Shown here: piece by piece, positions 8,019 through 17,613 of the stretch | How positions within the stretch are numbered: position 1 is the first letter of the stretch | Layout of the letters: the number at the start of each line of letters is the position of its first letter | NCBI RefSeq assembly: GCF_029873475.1 | Contig: NZ_CP123499.1 | Location: forward strand, 248,001 to 312,000 | Length of the DNA stretch: 64,000 nucleotides | Source of the DNA: Arsenophonus sp. aPb | GTDB lineage: Bacteria > Pseudomonadota > Gammaproteobacteria > Enterobacterales > Enterobacteriaceae | Direction of reading: 5' to 3' | Position numbers and translations under genes: made by a program | The notes under the pieces: generated by a model | Told to the model about the DNA's origin: nothing | What the model saw: only the letters and a program-made list of their open reading frames with translations | The model's database searches: none

Positions 8019-11000
8019 TTATAATTCTCCTGCTTTTCTTGCCGGATTGCGCCTGGCTCTATTTTTTGTTGTACTTTTTAATAGGTTATTACTGGCTATA
8101 TCAATTCGGGCTTGAAAGGGAGGAAACGGTAGCGTGATCCCATGCTGTGCAAAACCGATTAATATATTTTGATGAACTTCATGGCGGGCTGGCATCCTAT
8201 GCCCCATTTCTGCCGCATAGATACGTAATTCAAAGATTTGAATGCCTTGTTGTAAATCAACTAGATATACCTCAGGTGCCGGGTTAGTTAAAATCATCGG
8301 CGTTTTCTCAGCAGCATTCAGTAAGATCTGACTGATCTCGGCACTATCTATATCTGCGGGTGCTGGAATGGTTAAAACAATACGCGTGATGGTATCGGAT
8401 AACGACCAGTTAATAAATTGCTCGGTAATAAATGCTTTATTAGGAACAATAATTTCTTTGCGATCCCAATCTGTCAAAGTTGTCGCCCTAGTATTGATTT
8501 TGGTAATGCTACCTGTTAAGTCACGGATAGTGACAGTATCGCCAATACGAATTGGTTTCTCAAATAAGATCATTAAACCTGAAATGATATTGGTAAAGAT
8601 TTCTTGTAGACCAAAACCTAGTCCAACACCCATGGCAGCAATTAACCATTGTAGTTTTGACCACTCAATCCCAAGCATCGAAAATGCAACTAAGCTACCT
8701 ATAAGAGCAATAGTATATTTAGTTAAAGTGGTGATTGCATAACCTGTCCCCGGAGTTAAATCAAGGTGTTGTAACAGGGCGAGTTCCAATAATGCCGGTA
8801 AATTTCTAATTAGTTGTGCAGTAATTATAATAATAAGAATAGTAATAAAGAGAGAACTGAGGGTAATAGGTTGAATGGTATCTACACCATTTATCGTGGT
8901 AGTTACATTCCAAAGCCGGACATTTTCTAGAAAAGAGAACGCTGAATGTAGCTCAGACCAAATTAAAATCAGTGAGACTAACGCTATCATAGTGAGAATA
9001 GAACGCACTAGCCCTAAAGATTGGGCACTGATTGTATCTAAGTCAATTGTACTTTCTTCGATATCAACTAAGGCTTCACCACTACTATTAATATTACTAT
9101 TATTGTCACCTTCATTTTTTGCTCGTTGAGCGAGAATGTCAGCGCGCCGCTGTTTTGCTCTTTCGAAAGCAATTTTACGCCGTTGGATAGACATCCAGCG
9201 GCGGATAATGTGATAAATAATCAGTAAAAAAAACCAGATTGCAACAGAGGTTTCTAGCCTAGCTAAAAGTTCTTCGGATGTTGAAAGATAACCCAAGAGT
9301 GCCGCAACCGCAGAAAAAATTGGTGCTATGATCAGTAATAACCACAATAAATTGCTAATTGCATTCTCGCCTGAGCCGTGGCGATCTAAATAAAGTGGTA
9401 CGCCAACCCGTTTGAGGTTATGGGTAATTAGACTTAGCGCAATACACAGTAATAAGAAGCAAAGTCTACCTAAGCTTGGGGCAAATTCACGGTCATTGTA
9501 ATATTCAAACGTAATCAAGGCCATCATCAACGGCACTATGACAAAAACTGATAGTTGATAATAACGCATTGCTCTTTTTACGTTTTCTTCTGACCAACCA
9601 AAATGAGAAACAAACAATCCATTTGGCAGTGCAAAAGTGGCACTAATCATAAAAACCCATAAAACCGGTGTTGTCGCTCTCACCCCTGAGCCAATAGCTG
9701 TGGCCATTGGCAATTGCCAGGCGCTTTGTAGGCCGTAACCAATCGCTGACCATAAAATAGGTAAAGGAAGTGCAATGAGAATAGACCAAAATACGGTTCG
9801 TAAGGTTAGCGCAAAGCGATCCTGGGTTACTTTACCGATACGTGTGCTCGCGCGAAGAAGAAAATTATTGTAATGCTGATGGGTACTAATGCTAAAGATG
9901 ACGATAGCAACAGCAGCGAGCAGGTATAATAAGCTATCCTGGCTGGCGAAGATAACGCTAATTGCTCCACTCAGTTGAGATAGCGTATCTAACGATAGTA
10001 AGCGAGTCAGATCTTTTACTATCGTAATTGGATAGTTGAGATTTATAGGATCGGTATCTGCGATCCAAAACATATAACGATGGGTCGCATCTTTGATATC
10101 TGTTAATGCATCTGTTAACTGGGTTGCTGCAACGTTGAGCTTGGTTAATTCCAATATTTCACTGTCATAACCAGAAATTATTGAGCTTAATAATTCTTTC
10201 CGAGTTTGGACGAGTGACTCATAAATTTGCGTCTGTTCTGCTGTGAAATTTTTTGTTTCGGCTTGCTTTTCCTCGTTCTCTTTATTGTTGGGGTTGAGAT
10301 TTTCCAACATATCTTGGTACTTAAGGCGATCAATACGCTTGTTGACGATTTCTCTGTCAATTTGCTGATTTTTTGGAATTTCTGGCAAATGGTATAACTG
10401 CGCGCGTAATGCTTCACCCAAAGTAGTTGAACCACTTAACCATTGGGCTTGCTCGCGAATTGTGCCAAGAGCTTGACGAACGGTTAGTATATCACTGGAA
10501 GTCTGGCGTTGCCTTTGTTCAATATCATTTATTCTGTATGCTTGTTCATTAAGCCGTTGTGATAATTTACGGTTTAGTTGCAATTGTTCTGTTAAAAATT
10601 TAGGAAGTTCCCCGCCTTGAGCAGCAAGCATTTCAGTGTGTTTAAGTGCCAATTGTGCTTTCTGTTGGCGCTGAAAGTTTAGATGATTTCGCAGTTGTTG
10701 AAGCTCTTGATCAATTTGCTGATAACGTTTTTTAAAAAGCTCAATGCGTAAGCGTGCAATTTCTTGGCGATTATTGGCTGAAAGCTGTGCTATTTCTAGT
10801 TCATTGGTTTTTGACTTTCTTGCCGTGACTTCTGTTTGCGCTAAATTATATTGTGCTTCGGCTAAAGGAGAAACCGGAACAGGCAGGGATTCCAGTCTTA
10901 CTATAGAGTCAGAAAGCAGGCGGCGAGCCTCTAATAATTGTTGAGGTAATGTTACAAGAGAGTCGCTGATTTCACGATTTCTATCCTGTTCTTGCTGAAT

Positions 11001-11375
11001 TTGTCTGCCTTGCTCAAGTAATTGACTACTAGCCTGAACAATACGTTGCTCTAGTTCCAGAATAGTTATATTGGTTGGTATAGTAACTGTTTTATTACTC
11101 TCAATAAGAAATTGTTGTTGTAATTCTTTTATGATTTTGGGGAAATCATCAATGGCTTCTTGATAAGCGCGGGTTTTTTTTTCTGATTCTTGCGCCTCTG
11201 ATAACCAATTAAGCGCAACTTGTAATGCCTGAATAATCTCTGCATTTTTGGCATTTTTATTTGCTTCAAGTTGTTTAATCTCTTTTTTAATCTGTATTTC
11301 ATCAAGATTAATCGCTGCAAATACAGGTAATGTGGTGAATAAGAGACTAAATAGCATGCAGACTATCAGGCGCAC
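8019..11375 (-). CDS. mscM: Miniconductance mechanosensitive channel MscM (YjeP)
   Basis: Large MscS-family channel of the inner membrane that releases solutes during hypo-osmotic shock. 1118 residues, close to E. coli MscM (1107). A signal peptide (MRLIVCMLFSLLFTTLPVFA) leads into a periplasmic region of about 450 residues rich in Gln/Glu coiled coil. Some eleven hydrophobic helices follow between about residues 480 and 900. The conserved MscS pore and beta domain ends the protein: GVGLGFGLQEIFTNIISG, then FEKPIRIGDTVTI and IIVPNKAFI. It lies 21 bp downstream of psd on the same strand, the standard psd-mscM pair. The C terminus is short and basic. Confidence 0.95.
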   Translation of the reverse strand: MRLIVCMLFSLLFTTLPVFAAINLDEIQIKKEIKQLEANKNAKNAEIIQALQVALNWLSEAQESEKKTRAYQEAIDDFPKIIKELQQQFLIESNKTVTIPTNITILELEQRIVQASSQLLEQGRQIQQEQDRNREISDSLVTLPQQLLEARRLLSDSIVRLESLPVPVSPLAEAQYNLAQTEVTARKSKTNELEIAQLSANNRQEIARLRIELFKKRYQQIDQELQQLRNHLNFQRQQKAQLALKHTEMLAAQGGELPKFLTEQLQLNRKLSQRLNEQAYRINDIEQRQRQTSSDILTVRQALGTIREQAQWLSGSTTLGEALRAQLYHLPEIPKNQQIDREIVNKRIDRLKYQDMLENLNPNNKENEEKQAETKNFTAEQTQIYESLVQTRKELLSSIISGYDSEILELTKLNVAATQLTDALTDIKDATHRYMFWIADTDPINLNYPITIVKDLTRLLSLDTLSQLSGAISVIFASQDSLLYLLAAVAIVIFSISTHQHYNNFLLRASTRIGKVTQDRFALTLRTVFWSILIALPLPILWSAIGYGLQSAWQLPMATAIGSGVRATTPVLWVFMISATFALPNGLFVSHFGWSEENVKRAMRYYQLSVFVIVPLMMALITFEYYNDREFAPSLGRLCFLLLCIALSLITHNLKRVGVPLYLDRHGSGENAISNLLWLLLIIAPIFSAVAALLGYLSTSEELLARLETSVAIWFFLLIIYHIIRRWMSIQRRKIAFERAKQRRADILAQRAKNEGDNNSNINSSGEALVDIEESTIDLDTISAQSLGLVRSILTMIALVSLILIWSELHSAFSFLENVRLWNVTTTINGVDTIQPITLSSLFITILIIIITAQLIRNLPALLELALLQHLDLTPGTGYAITTLTKYTIALIGSLVAFSMLGIEWSKLQWLIAAMGVGLGFGLQEIFTNIISGLMILFEKPIRIGDTVTIRDLTGSITKINTRATTLTDWDRKEIIVPNKAFITEQFINWSLSDTITRIVLTIPAPADIDSAEISQILLNAAEKTPMILTNPAPEVYLVDLQQGIQIFELRIYAAEMGHRMPARHEVHQNILIGFAQHGITLPFPPFQARIDIASNNLLKSTTKNRARRNPARKAGEL

Positions 11376-11396
11376 AATATGATTCCTCAGATAAAA

Positions 11397-12314
11397 TTAT
11401 TCAGATCCATCTATTAAATTATGTGGACTAGTATGTTCCCCAGTATTTGCATAAATTGATTCTGCTAATAATTCACCTACTCGAGTGACGGTTCCTGGCT
11501 CTAATACAGAATTAAGTTTAATGTGGTTAGATTCAAACAAATTGATAACGGTTGAACCCAGTTTGAATTTTCCCATTTCTTCGCCTTTTTTCAGATAAAC
11601 GGCTCCTGTCTTATCTTTTTCTGGGTAAGTCCAGCGTTTGATAATCCCTTCGCGTTCACTATTGACGCAGCCACACCAGATAGTATCTATGCTTCCGACA
11701 ATTGTTGCACCTATTAGAATTTGTGCCATTTTCCCAACCGGCGTGTCAAAAATACAGATTAGACGTTCATTACGAGCAAAAAGATTGGGAACATTTGTTG
11801 CAGTCAGTTGGTTAACGGAAAAGAGATCACCAGGAACATAAATCATTTCAGTTAGTAAACCGTCACAAGGCATATGGACCCGATGATAGTCACGTGGAGA
11901 TAAGTAAGTAGTTACAAATGCCCCATTACGAAATTTATCGGCCAGTATATAATTACCGGCTAATAATGCCACTAAACTATAAGAATGGCCTTTAGCTTGT
12001 AAGATCTGATCATCTACAATTAATCCTAATTGGCTTATTACACCATCGGCAGGTAGGGCAAGTTGGTTGCTGCCTACAACAATAGGACGAATATTTTCTT
12101 TTAATGGGCGAGTAAAAAATTCATTAAAGGTAGAATAAGCTGAAAATTCGCTTTCTTTTGCTTCCGTCATATCAACTTTATAAAATTTGGCAAAAAGCTT
12201 AATCATTAACTGAGTGAATCCAGCCGCTTTTTGATCTGCCAGCCAACCAGCTAAATGTGTTAGCCCTTGTTTTGGTAATAGATATTGTAGTTTGATCTTT
12301 ATTTTTTCCAGCAC
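11397..12314 (-). CDS. psd: Phosphatidylserine decarboxylase proenzyme
   Basis: Pyruvoyl-dependent enzyme of the inner membrane making phosphatidylethanolamine from phosphatidylserine. The LGST self-cleavage site in FKLGSTVINLF is present, with the serine that becomes the pyruvoyl group at residue 254, the same number as in E. coli. TTYLSPRDYHRVHMPCDG carries the catalytic His/Asp region. 305 residues; the E. coli protein has a longer acidic tail (322). It lies between rsgA upstream and mscM downstream, all on the minus strand, as in E. coli. The 97-bp gap to rsgA could hold its own promoter, but I see no clear one. Confidence 0.96.
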   Translation of the reverse strand: MLEKIKIKLQYLLPKQGLTHLAGWLADQKAAGFTQLMIKLFAKFYKVDMTEAKESEFSAYSTFNEFFTRPLKENIRPIVVGSNQLALPADGVISQLGLIVDDQILQAKGHSYSLVALLAGNYILADKFRNGAFVTTYLSPRDYHRVHMPCDGLLTEMIYVPGDLFSVNQLTATNVPNLFARNERLICIFDTPVGKMAQILIGATIVGSIDTIWCGCVNSEREGIIKRWTYPEKDKTGAVYLKKGEEMGKFKLGSTVINLFESNHIKLNSVLEPGTVTRVGELLAESIYANTGEHTSPHNLIDGSE

Positions 12315-12411
12315 ATTAACCTCTAGCCTGATTCTAATGTTATTGGGTTGTAATCAAAAAAGATAGTTATTGTACCTATGCTTTTTATGAATTCCAGAGT
12401 TATATTTATAA

Positions 12412-13461
12412 CTATTTATTATCTATAAAAGATCTACGGGGTTTTATTTGTTCCATGCTTGCTAAAATACGATGATAATTTTCAAAACGTGATTTTGCTA
12501 TTTTTTCAGCGGTTACTGCTTGTAGTAAAGCGCATCCAGGATCATCTAAATGCTTACAATCACGAAATTTACAGTATCCCAAGTATTGCCTAAATTCGAC
12601 AAACCCTTTAGTTATTTGTTCCTTTGTCAGATGCCATAAGCCAAACTCACGGATACCTGGTGAATCGATAAGATCGCCTCCTTTGGCAAAATGATAAAGG
12701 CGCGCAGTTGTGGTTGTATGTTGACCTAATCCTGAATTATCAGATACTTGGTTGGTTAAAATTTTTTCTTCATTATTAGGTAGTAAGTTGTTTATCAAAC
12801 TAGACTTACCAACACCTGATTGTCCAACAAAAATAGATATTTTTCCTATAAGGATCTCAATAAGCGTATCAATTCCTTCATTAGTATGGCTAGAGACCTC
12901 TAAAACTTCATAACCAATATTATGATAAAGTTTTATTACTTTACTTATCTCTTTTCTGTTCTCTATATTGAGCAGGTCAATTTTATTTAAAATAATAATT
13001 GGTGCAATATTAAGTGTTTCGCAGGCAACTAAATAACGATCAATAATATTTAATGATAATTGAGGTAAGATTGCTGAAACAATGATCGCTTGGTCGATAT
13101 TAGCCGCGATCGGCTTGAGTCCGTCATAGTAATCGGGGCGAGTCAAGAGAGATGTTCGTTCATAGACTGCTTCAATGACACCGTTAACTTTTATATTAGA
13201 TTGCTGATATAGCGCGGGGCGCCAAATAACACGATCACCTGTGACTAATGAATGAATTGTTCTACGAATATTGCAGCGTTGAATGTCACCTTCATTTGTC
13301 TCGATATCTGCATGCTGACCAAAACGGCTAATAACCAATCCGTCTTGGGGAATGCCAAGCTGATTATCATCAATATCTTGCTGAGATTGTTTTTTTAGCT
13401 TAGTTTGATGGTTTGCATCTATTCGGCGTTGTTGGCCTTTGGTAAATTTCTTTTTAGCCAC
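12412..13461 (-). CDS. rsgA: Small ribosomal subunit biogenesis GTPase RsgA
   Basis: Circularly permuted GTPase that assists late 30S maturation. 349 residues versus 350 in E. coli. Order of parts: basic N-terminal tail (MAKKKFTKGQQRR), OB fold, then G4 (LNKIDLL) ahead of G1 (GQSGVGKSSLINNLLP) and G3 (DSPGIREFGL), the permutation that defines the family. The C-terminal zinc knuckle is visible as CKFRDCKHLDDPGC. It is divergent from orn with a shared 130-bp intergenic region, and heads the rsgA-psd-mscM run, as in E. coli. Confidence 0.96.
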   Translation of the reverse strand: MAKKKFTKGQQRRIDANHQTKLKKQSQQDIDDNQLGIPQDGLVISRFGQHADIETNEGDIQRCNIRRTIHSLVTGDRVIWRPALYQQSNIKVNGVIEAVYERTSLLTRPDYYDGLKPIAANIDQAIIVSAILPQLSLNIIDRYLVACETLNIAPIIILNKIDLLNIENRKEISKVIKLYHNIGYEVLEVSSHTNEGIDTLIEILIGKISIFVGQSGVGKSSLINNLLPNNEEKILTNQVSDNSGLGQHTTTTARLYHFAKGGDLIDSPGIREFGLWHLTKEQITKGFVEFRQYLGYCKFRDCKHLDDPGCALLQAVTAEKIAKSRFENYHRILASMEQIKPRRSFIDNK

Positions 13462-13591
13462 CTGACCTCACTAGTTTTATTGGTTTGTTAATTGAGTTCA
13501 TTATCAAGAGTTATCGTAGTTGTGCTTTTAAGAAGCTATCATACACTAAGTATTGCATGCTATCAGTTTAGAATGGAACCCAGGATATAAC

Positions 13592-14137
13592 ATGGTAAAT
13601 CGTGAGAACAATTTAATTTGGATAGATTTGGAAATGACAGGATTAGATCCAGAACAGGATCGTATTATTGAGATCGCAACAATCGTCACTGATTCCAATC
13701 TGACAATTTTATCCGAAGGACCAGTAATTGCCATTCATCAATCGGCGCAACAGTTATCTCTTATGGATGAGTGGAATATTAAAACGCATACTGAAAGTGG
13801 GCTGATTGATAGAGTTAAATCTAGTCAATATGATGAAAAAAAAGCAGAGTTAGCCACAATAACTTTTTTAGAAAAATGGTTACCTAGGGGCGTTTCACCT
13901 ATTTGTGGTAATAGTGTTGCTCAAGACCGACGTTTTTTATTCAAATATATGCCTGAGTTGGAAAAATATTTCCACTATCGTTATTTAGATGTTAGTACCC
14001 TAAAAGAGCTGGCTCGCCGTTGGAAGCCTGATATATTGCCCGGTTTTACAAAAAGGAATACCCATCTGGCTTTAGAAGATATACGGGAATCTATTGCAGA
14101 ATTAGTTTATTATCGCCAACACTTTATCAATCTTTAA
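13592..14137 (+). CDS. orn: Oligoribonuclease Orn
   Basis: 3'-5' exoribonuclease of the DEDDh family that degrades 2-5 nt RNAs, including pGpG, to mononucleotides; essential in E. coli. DLEMTGLD gives the first Asp/Glu pair, and DVSTLKELARRW and HLALEDIRESI the remaining acidic and His residues. ATG 13592 gives 181 residues, the E. coli length, and the N terminus NLIWIDLEMTGLD aligns directly; an in-frame upstream ATG at 13553 would add 13 unrelated residues and is not favoured. It is followed by tRNA-Gly genes as in E. coli. Confidence 0.96.
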   Translation: MVNRENNLIWIDLEMTGLDPEQDRIIEIATIVTDSNLTILSEGPVIAIHQSAQQLSLMDEWNIKTHTESGLIDRVKSSQYDEKKAELATITFLEKWLPRGVSPICGNSVAQDRRFLFKYMPELEKYFHYRYLDVSTLKELARRWKPDILPGFTKRNTHLALEDIRESIAELVYYRQHFINL

Positions 14138-14224
14138 GTCGAGTTATTATCATGCTGATTATGAGCGATTTGCTGTTTTAATCAGCATTTAGATTAAAAA
14201 TAGATTTTTTATGGCTAAAAGTAC

Positions 14225-14252
14225 TTGTCTGTTCGGCAATTTTTCGTATAAT
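14225..14252 (+). promoter_or_regulatory. Sigma-70 promoter of the tRNA-Gly operon
   Basis: TTGTCT (14225-14230) and a perfect TATAAT (14247-14252) are separated by 16 bp, and a GC-containing discriminator TCGCAACTC follows, as is usual for stable-RNA promoters under stringent control. The predicted start is near 14259, about 35 nt before the first tRNA. Confidence 0.7.
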
Positions 14253-14293
14253 TCGCAACTCATAGTGATTGGTAATATTGTTGTTATAAATAT

Positions 14294-14369
<76 letters not shown>

Positions 14370-14409
14370 ATATTGTATTTATTTTTATCTCTTATCAGCA
14401 TTTTCTTAT

Positions 14410-14485
<76 letters not shown>

Positions 14486-15075
14486 AATTCTCCTTTATCG
14501 TAATTAACTTAAAGATCTGTGATATAATTTATTGTTTTTTTACATATTTTTCATTCTGTCCGCTTCTTCGTCACTCAAAGTTTAGTGGCCATTTATACCT
14601 ATTTTGTTGGTGAATTTTATTTTTCTGTTTGGATTTTATTTAATTATAAGAATAAAATTTTATGTTGCACTCTGATAAAAACCGTCTATTTTTAAATAGG
14701 AGATTAGCTACTGAAAGAAGTCACAGTCTTGCTTCATAGTCAACAATTATATAGCTAGTCCAGATAAAATTTATTTGAAAATCGGGCACATAGGACTTGC
14801 AAATCGTATCTGCTAGGCATAGAATTCCACTCCCCCAATTTTGAAGTAGGTGTTACGGCATATACTTTATCAGTGAAGTGAACCATGTGGTGTCATTCTT
14901 GGCAGGGAAATTGTTTTCGTATTTAAAATGTATTTTAGGTGAATTGATGTTGTTAGCTACATTAATCTTAGAAATTTTATGGCTAAAGCTGCTACATTTT
15001 CTTAGTTAAAATGTTTTAATAACTTATTCATTTACAATTGAATTTTGGTTATGGCACACCGTGTCTCTTTTGCTT

Positions 15076-15096
15076 TGTTGCACAGAGTTATCCACA
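15076..15096 (+). promoter_or_regulatory. DnaA box pair (one consensus, one degenerate)
   Basis: TTATCCACA at 15088-15096 is the highest-affinity DnaA 9-mer. TGTTGCACA at 15076-15084 differs from TTWTNCACA at one position and has the same orientation, with starts 12 bp apart. The flank ACAGAG before the consensus box is, from memory, the same as that of box R4 in E. coli oriC. Confidence 0.65.
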
Positions 15097-15240
15097 GGCA
15101 AATACATTTTTTTATCGCTATCACTATTGATACTTTTCTTCATAAATATCATTTAACCTATTGAAAACATTTTAAAAAATATTTATATTTTTTGATGATT
15201 GATTATATAATTATTTTTTTATGATCAATGCATTTTTATT

Positions 15241-15249
15241 TTATACACA
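15241..15249 (+). promoter_or_regulatory. DnaA box TTATACACA
   Basis: Perfect match to the TTATNCACA consensus, same orientation as the box 153 bp upstream, in very AT-rich DNA. Confidence 0.6.
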
Positions 15250-15832
15250 AGTAAAATTGAAGTATCTAACTCTTGAAAATATTGATGTTAGTCACTAGAT
15301 ATTGCACGCAAGACGCTATTATTATTTGGATAAGGTTTTATTTATAATAGAAGTATCATTTTATTGATATATTTCAAGGTGTAACTAGGTAGAGCAATAT
15401 AATATTTTTTAATTAGCGGATATTTATCTATGTTTTGATATAATATAGTGCTTTCTTGGTCATGTAAAAAAGCTTCTCTCAACTAAATAATTTTAATTGT
15501 TTAAGACAAAAATATTTCATGGTTTTATTTGACGAAGTCTGTTTTATAATTATTTGCAATAATTTTAGATGATAAACGCTAATTATTTGATATTAATGAA
15601 AAATTTTGTATGTTTATTTTTATATAAATTTGTTCAGATCAAACGATAGAATATTGATAAAAGTAACCAACTAAAAGAGATTAATTAGTTAAATCATAAG
15701 CATATGATGTAAGTTTTATTGGCAAAAATAACATTAAATATCGCTATAATATTCGGTAAGTAACAGTATTTTGTGATATATTTTATGAGTTAAACTATTA
15801 AATAAAAAATTACAAAAAATGGCAATATTTTT

Positions 15833-16291
15833 ATGAAAGAACTTATATTATTGCTTGCTAATGAAAAAGCAACAATAGCTTTAGGGCATCGTTTAGCTCA
15901 TCTTTGTAACCAACGTTTTATTCTTTATTTATATGGCGATTTGGGTGCAGGGAAAACGACTTTTAGTCGCGGTTTTTTGCAAGGTTTAGGTTACCAAGGG
16001 CATGTAAAAAGTCCAACTTACACGTTAGTTGAATCGTATTTATTGGCTCCTAATCCCGTTTACCATTTTGATTTATATCGTTTAACTGATCCTGAAGAGC
16101 TTGAGTTTATGGGTATCCGTGATTATTTTGATTGGCAGGCAATATGTTTAGTGGAATGGCCAAAGAAAGGTGAAGGGATATTACCATGCGCTGATCTTGA
16201 ACTCTATCTATCATATGACAATAATGGAAGACAAGCACGCTTTGTCGCGTTATCAACATATGGGGAAATGTTATTAGAAAAATTGTCGTAA
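15833..16291 (+). CDS. tsaE: tRNA threonylcarbamoyladenosine biosynthesis ATPase TsaE
   Basis: ATPase partner of TsaB and TsaD in making the t6A37 modification of ANN-decoding tRNAs. 152 residues, as expected for the family (E. coli YjeE 153). The P-loop is GDLGAGKTTFSRGF (about residues 36-49), followed by VKSPTYTLVESY, HFDLYRL and LVEWPKKGE, all signatures of TsaE. It starts the classical tsaE-amiB-mutL-miaA-hfq-hflX-hflKC run, though here nnr and queG, usually just upstream, are absent. The ATG has only a weak upstream Shine-Dalgarno sequence. Confidence 0.96.
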   Translation: MKELILLLANEKATIALGHRLAHLCNQRFILYLYGDLGAGKTTFSRGFLQGLGYQGHVKSPTYTLVESYLLAPNPVYHFDLYRLTDPEELEFMGIRDYFDWQAICLVEWPKKGEGILPCADLELYLSYDNNGRQARFVALSTYGEMLLEKLS

Positions 16292-16305
16292 TAGGAATAC
16301 TAATC

Positions 16306-17592
16306 ATGATGACGACTTCGATGATTAATATAATAAAAAGATGGCAAACTCATGTATTTCTTTTATTAATGACAATGATATTACTTAACAACTTGTTGTC
16401 TAGTGCACAGGCTGCAACTTTATCCAATATTCACGTCAATGATAATTTATCCGAAGCAAAAGTCACTTTACACTTTGCTGGAGGTAATCCAGAGTACCGC
16501 TTTTTTCCACTCCATGAACCTGAGCGTTTAGTTATCGATTTTCGTCAATCTGATCAGGTAGCTGGATTGCCAATGAAGTTTATAAATAATAATTTGGTTA
16601 AAGGGGTTCGTACTAGTCAGCCACCAAATAGTCAGTATCAACGTATTGTTATCGAACTGACAAATGCTGTGACAGCAAGTGCGGTGGTTGAACAAATAAA
16701 TCATCATTATCAAATAGTTTTTACGTTAAAGAATAGTCGTGATGGCGCGTCACAGTCTCAGATATCTCAGCCAGCAACTGAAGTAACCAATAAATCGCTA
16801 GCAATTAATTCACAAACTGAGAAAAAATTAGTCAATTACTCTCCGGCCTCCTCAATATATAAAAATTTACCTAAAGGAACCCGGCAAGTTGTCGTGGCAA
16901 TTGATGCTGGGCATGGTGGTAAAGATCCAGGCGCAATTGGGCAAAATGGTCATCGAGAAAAAAATATAACAATGAGTATCGCGCGTAAATTAGAGAACTA
17001 TTTAAAGACGGATCCGATGTTTAAGCCAGTGATGACTCGCAATGGCGATTATTTTATTTCTGTAGCGGGTCGTTCAGAAGTGGCGCGACAAAAAGCAGCT
17101 GATATGCTTGTTTCAATTCATGCTGATGCAGCACCTAATAATCGTGCTCGCGGTGCTTCTGTTTGGGTGCTTTCTAATCGAAGAGCGAATAGTGAATTGG
17201 GTAATTGGCTTGAACAACATGAGAAGCAATCTGAATTATTAGGTGGTGCAGGTGATGCGTTAGCTAATGGTGCAGATCCATATCTTAGCCAAGCTGTTTT
17301 AGATTTGCAATTTGGCAATTCCCAGCGTGTAGGTTATTCTGTCGCGGTAAAAGTACTGAGAGAATTAAATAAAATTGGTAATATCCATAAATATGATCCG
17401 GAACATGCTAGTCTTGGTGTACTCCGTTCTCCTGACATTCCCTCTATTCTTGTGGAAACAGGTTTTATTAGTAATATTTCTGAAGAACGTCTTTTAGTTT
17501 CCGATGATTATCAGGAACGTTTGGCAATAGCTATTCATCAAGGATTACGCAATTATTTTACCCAGCACCCCTTACAAGCAGCGCCAAAATGA
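16306..17592 (+). CDS. amiB: N-acetylmuramoyl-L-alanine amidase AmiB
   Basis: Periplasmic zinc amidase that cleaves septal peptidoglycan for daughter-cell separation, activated by EnvC. 428 residues. A signal peptide spans about residues 12-37 (hydrophobic core VFLLLMTMILLNNLL, then SSAQAA). An AMIN domain follows (about 40-140, septal targeting), a linker, and the Amidase_3 catalytic domain from about 195 with zinc ligands in AIDAGHGGKDPGAIG, the Glu in HREKNITM and His in VSIHADAAP. LVETGFISN holds the second catalytic Glu. There is no LysM repeat. The start could be any of the clustered ATGs at 16306, 16309 or 16321; AGGA lies upstream of the first. Confidence 0.95.
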   Translation: MMTTSMINIIKRWQTHVFLLLMTMILLNNLLSSAQAATLSNIHVNDNLSEAKVTLHFAGGNPEYRFFPLHEPERLVIDFRQSDQVAGLPMKFINNNLVKGVRTSQPPNSQYQRIVIELTNAVTASAVVEQINHHYQIVFTLKNSRDGASQSQISQPATEVTNKSLAINSQTEKKLVNYSPASSIYKNLPKGTRQVVVAIDAGHGGKDPGAIGQNGHREKNITMSIARKLENYLKTDPMFKPVMTRNGDYFISVAGRSEVARQKAADMLVSIHADAAPNNRARGASVWVLSNRRANSELGNWLEQHEKQSELLGGAGDALANGADPYLSQAVLDLQFGNSQRVGYSVAVKVLRELNKIGNIHKYDPEHASLGVLRSPDIPSILVETGFISNISEERLLVSDDYQERLAIAIHQGLRNYFTQHPLQAAPK

Positions 17593-17613
17593 TGGAATAC
17601 GGCAGAGGTTATT

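Larger units (their letters stand above)
14486..15832. other. 1.35-kb non-coding AT-rich block, candidate datA (DnaA-titration) locus
   Basis: No credible gene was found in either strand here: stops are dense and the only open stretches are short. It carries a perfect DnaA box TTATCCACA (15088-15096), a degenerate box TGTTGCACA immediately before it (15076-15084) and a TTATACACA box (15241-15249). A loose IHF-like element, GATCAATGCATTT (15223-15235), falls between the two consensus boxes. In E. coli, as I recall, the datA locus lies just downstream of glyVXY, so position and content both fit. Genes expected after it in E. coli, queG and nnr, are missing; part of this block may be their decayed remains, but I could not recognise any. 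Confidence 0.5.

Noticed and set aside
8368..8742. 124-codon open frame on the plus strand
   Set aside because: Lies wholly antisense to mscM, no ribosome site and no family resemblance; a shadow of the real gene.
14760..14935. Less AT-rich patch thought to be an insertion-sequence or queG relic
   Set aside because: No inverted repeats, no target duplication and no recognisable protein similarity on either strand by eye.
14486..15832. A second chromosomal origin because of DnaA boxes
   Set aside because: No dnaA, mnmG or mioC neighbours and too few boxes; the position after tRNA-Gly fits a titration locus better.
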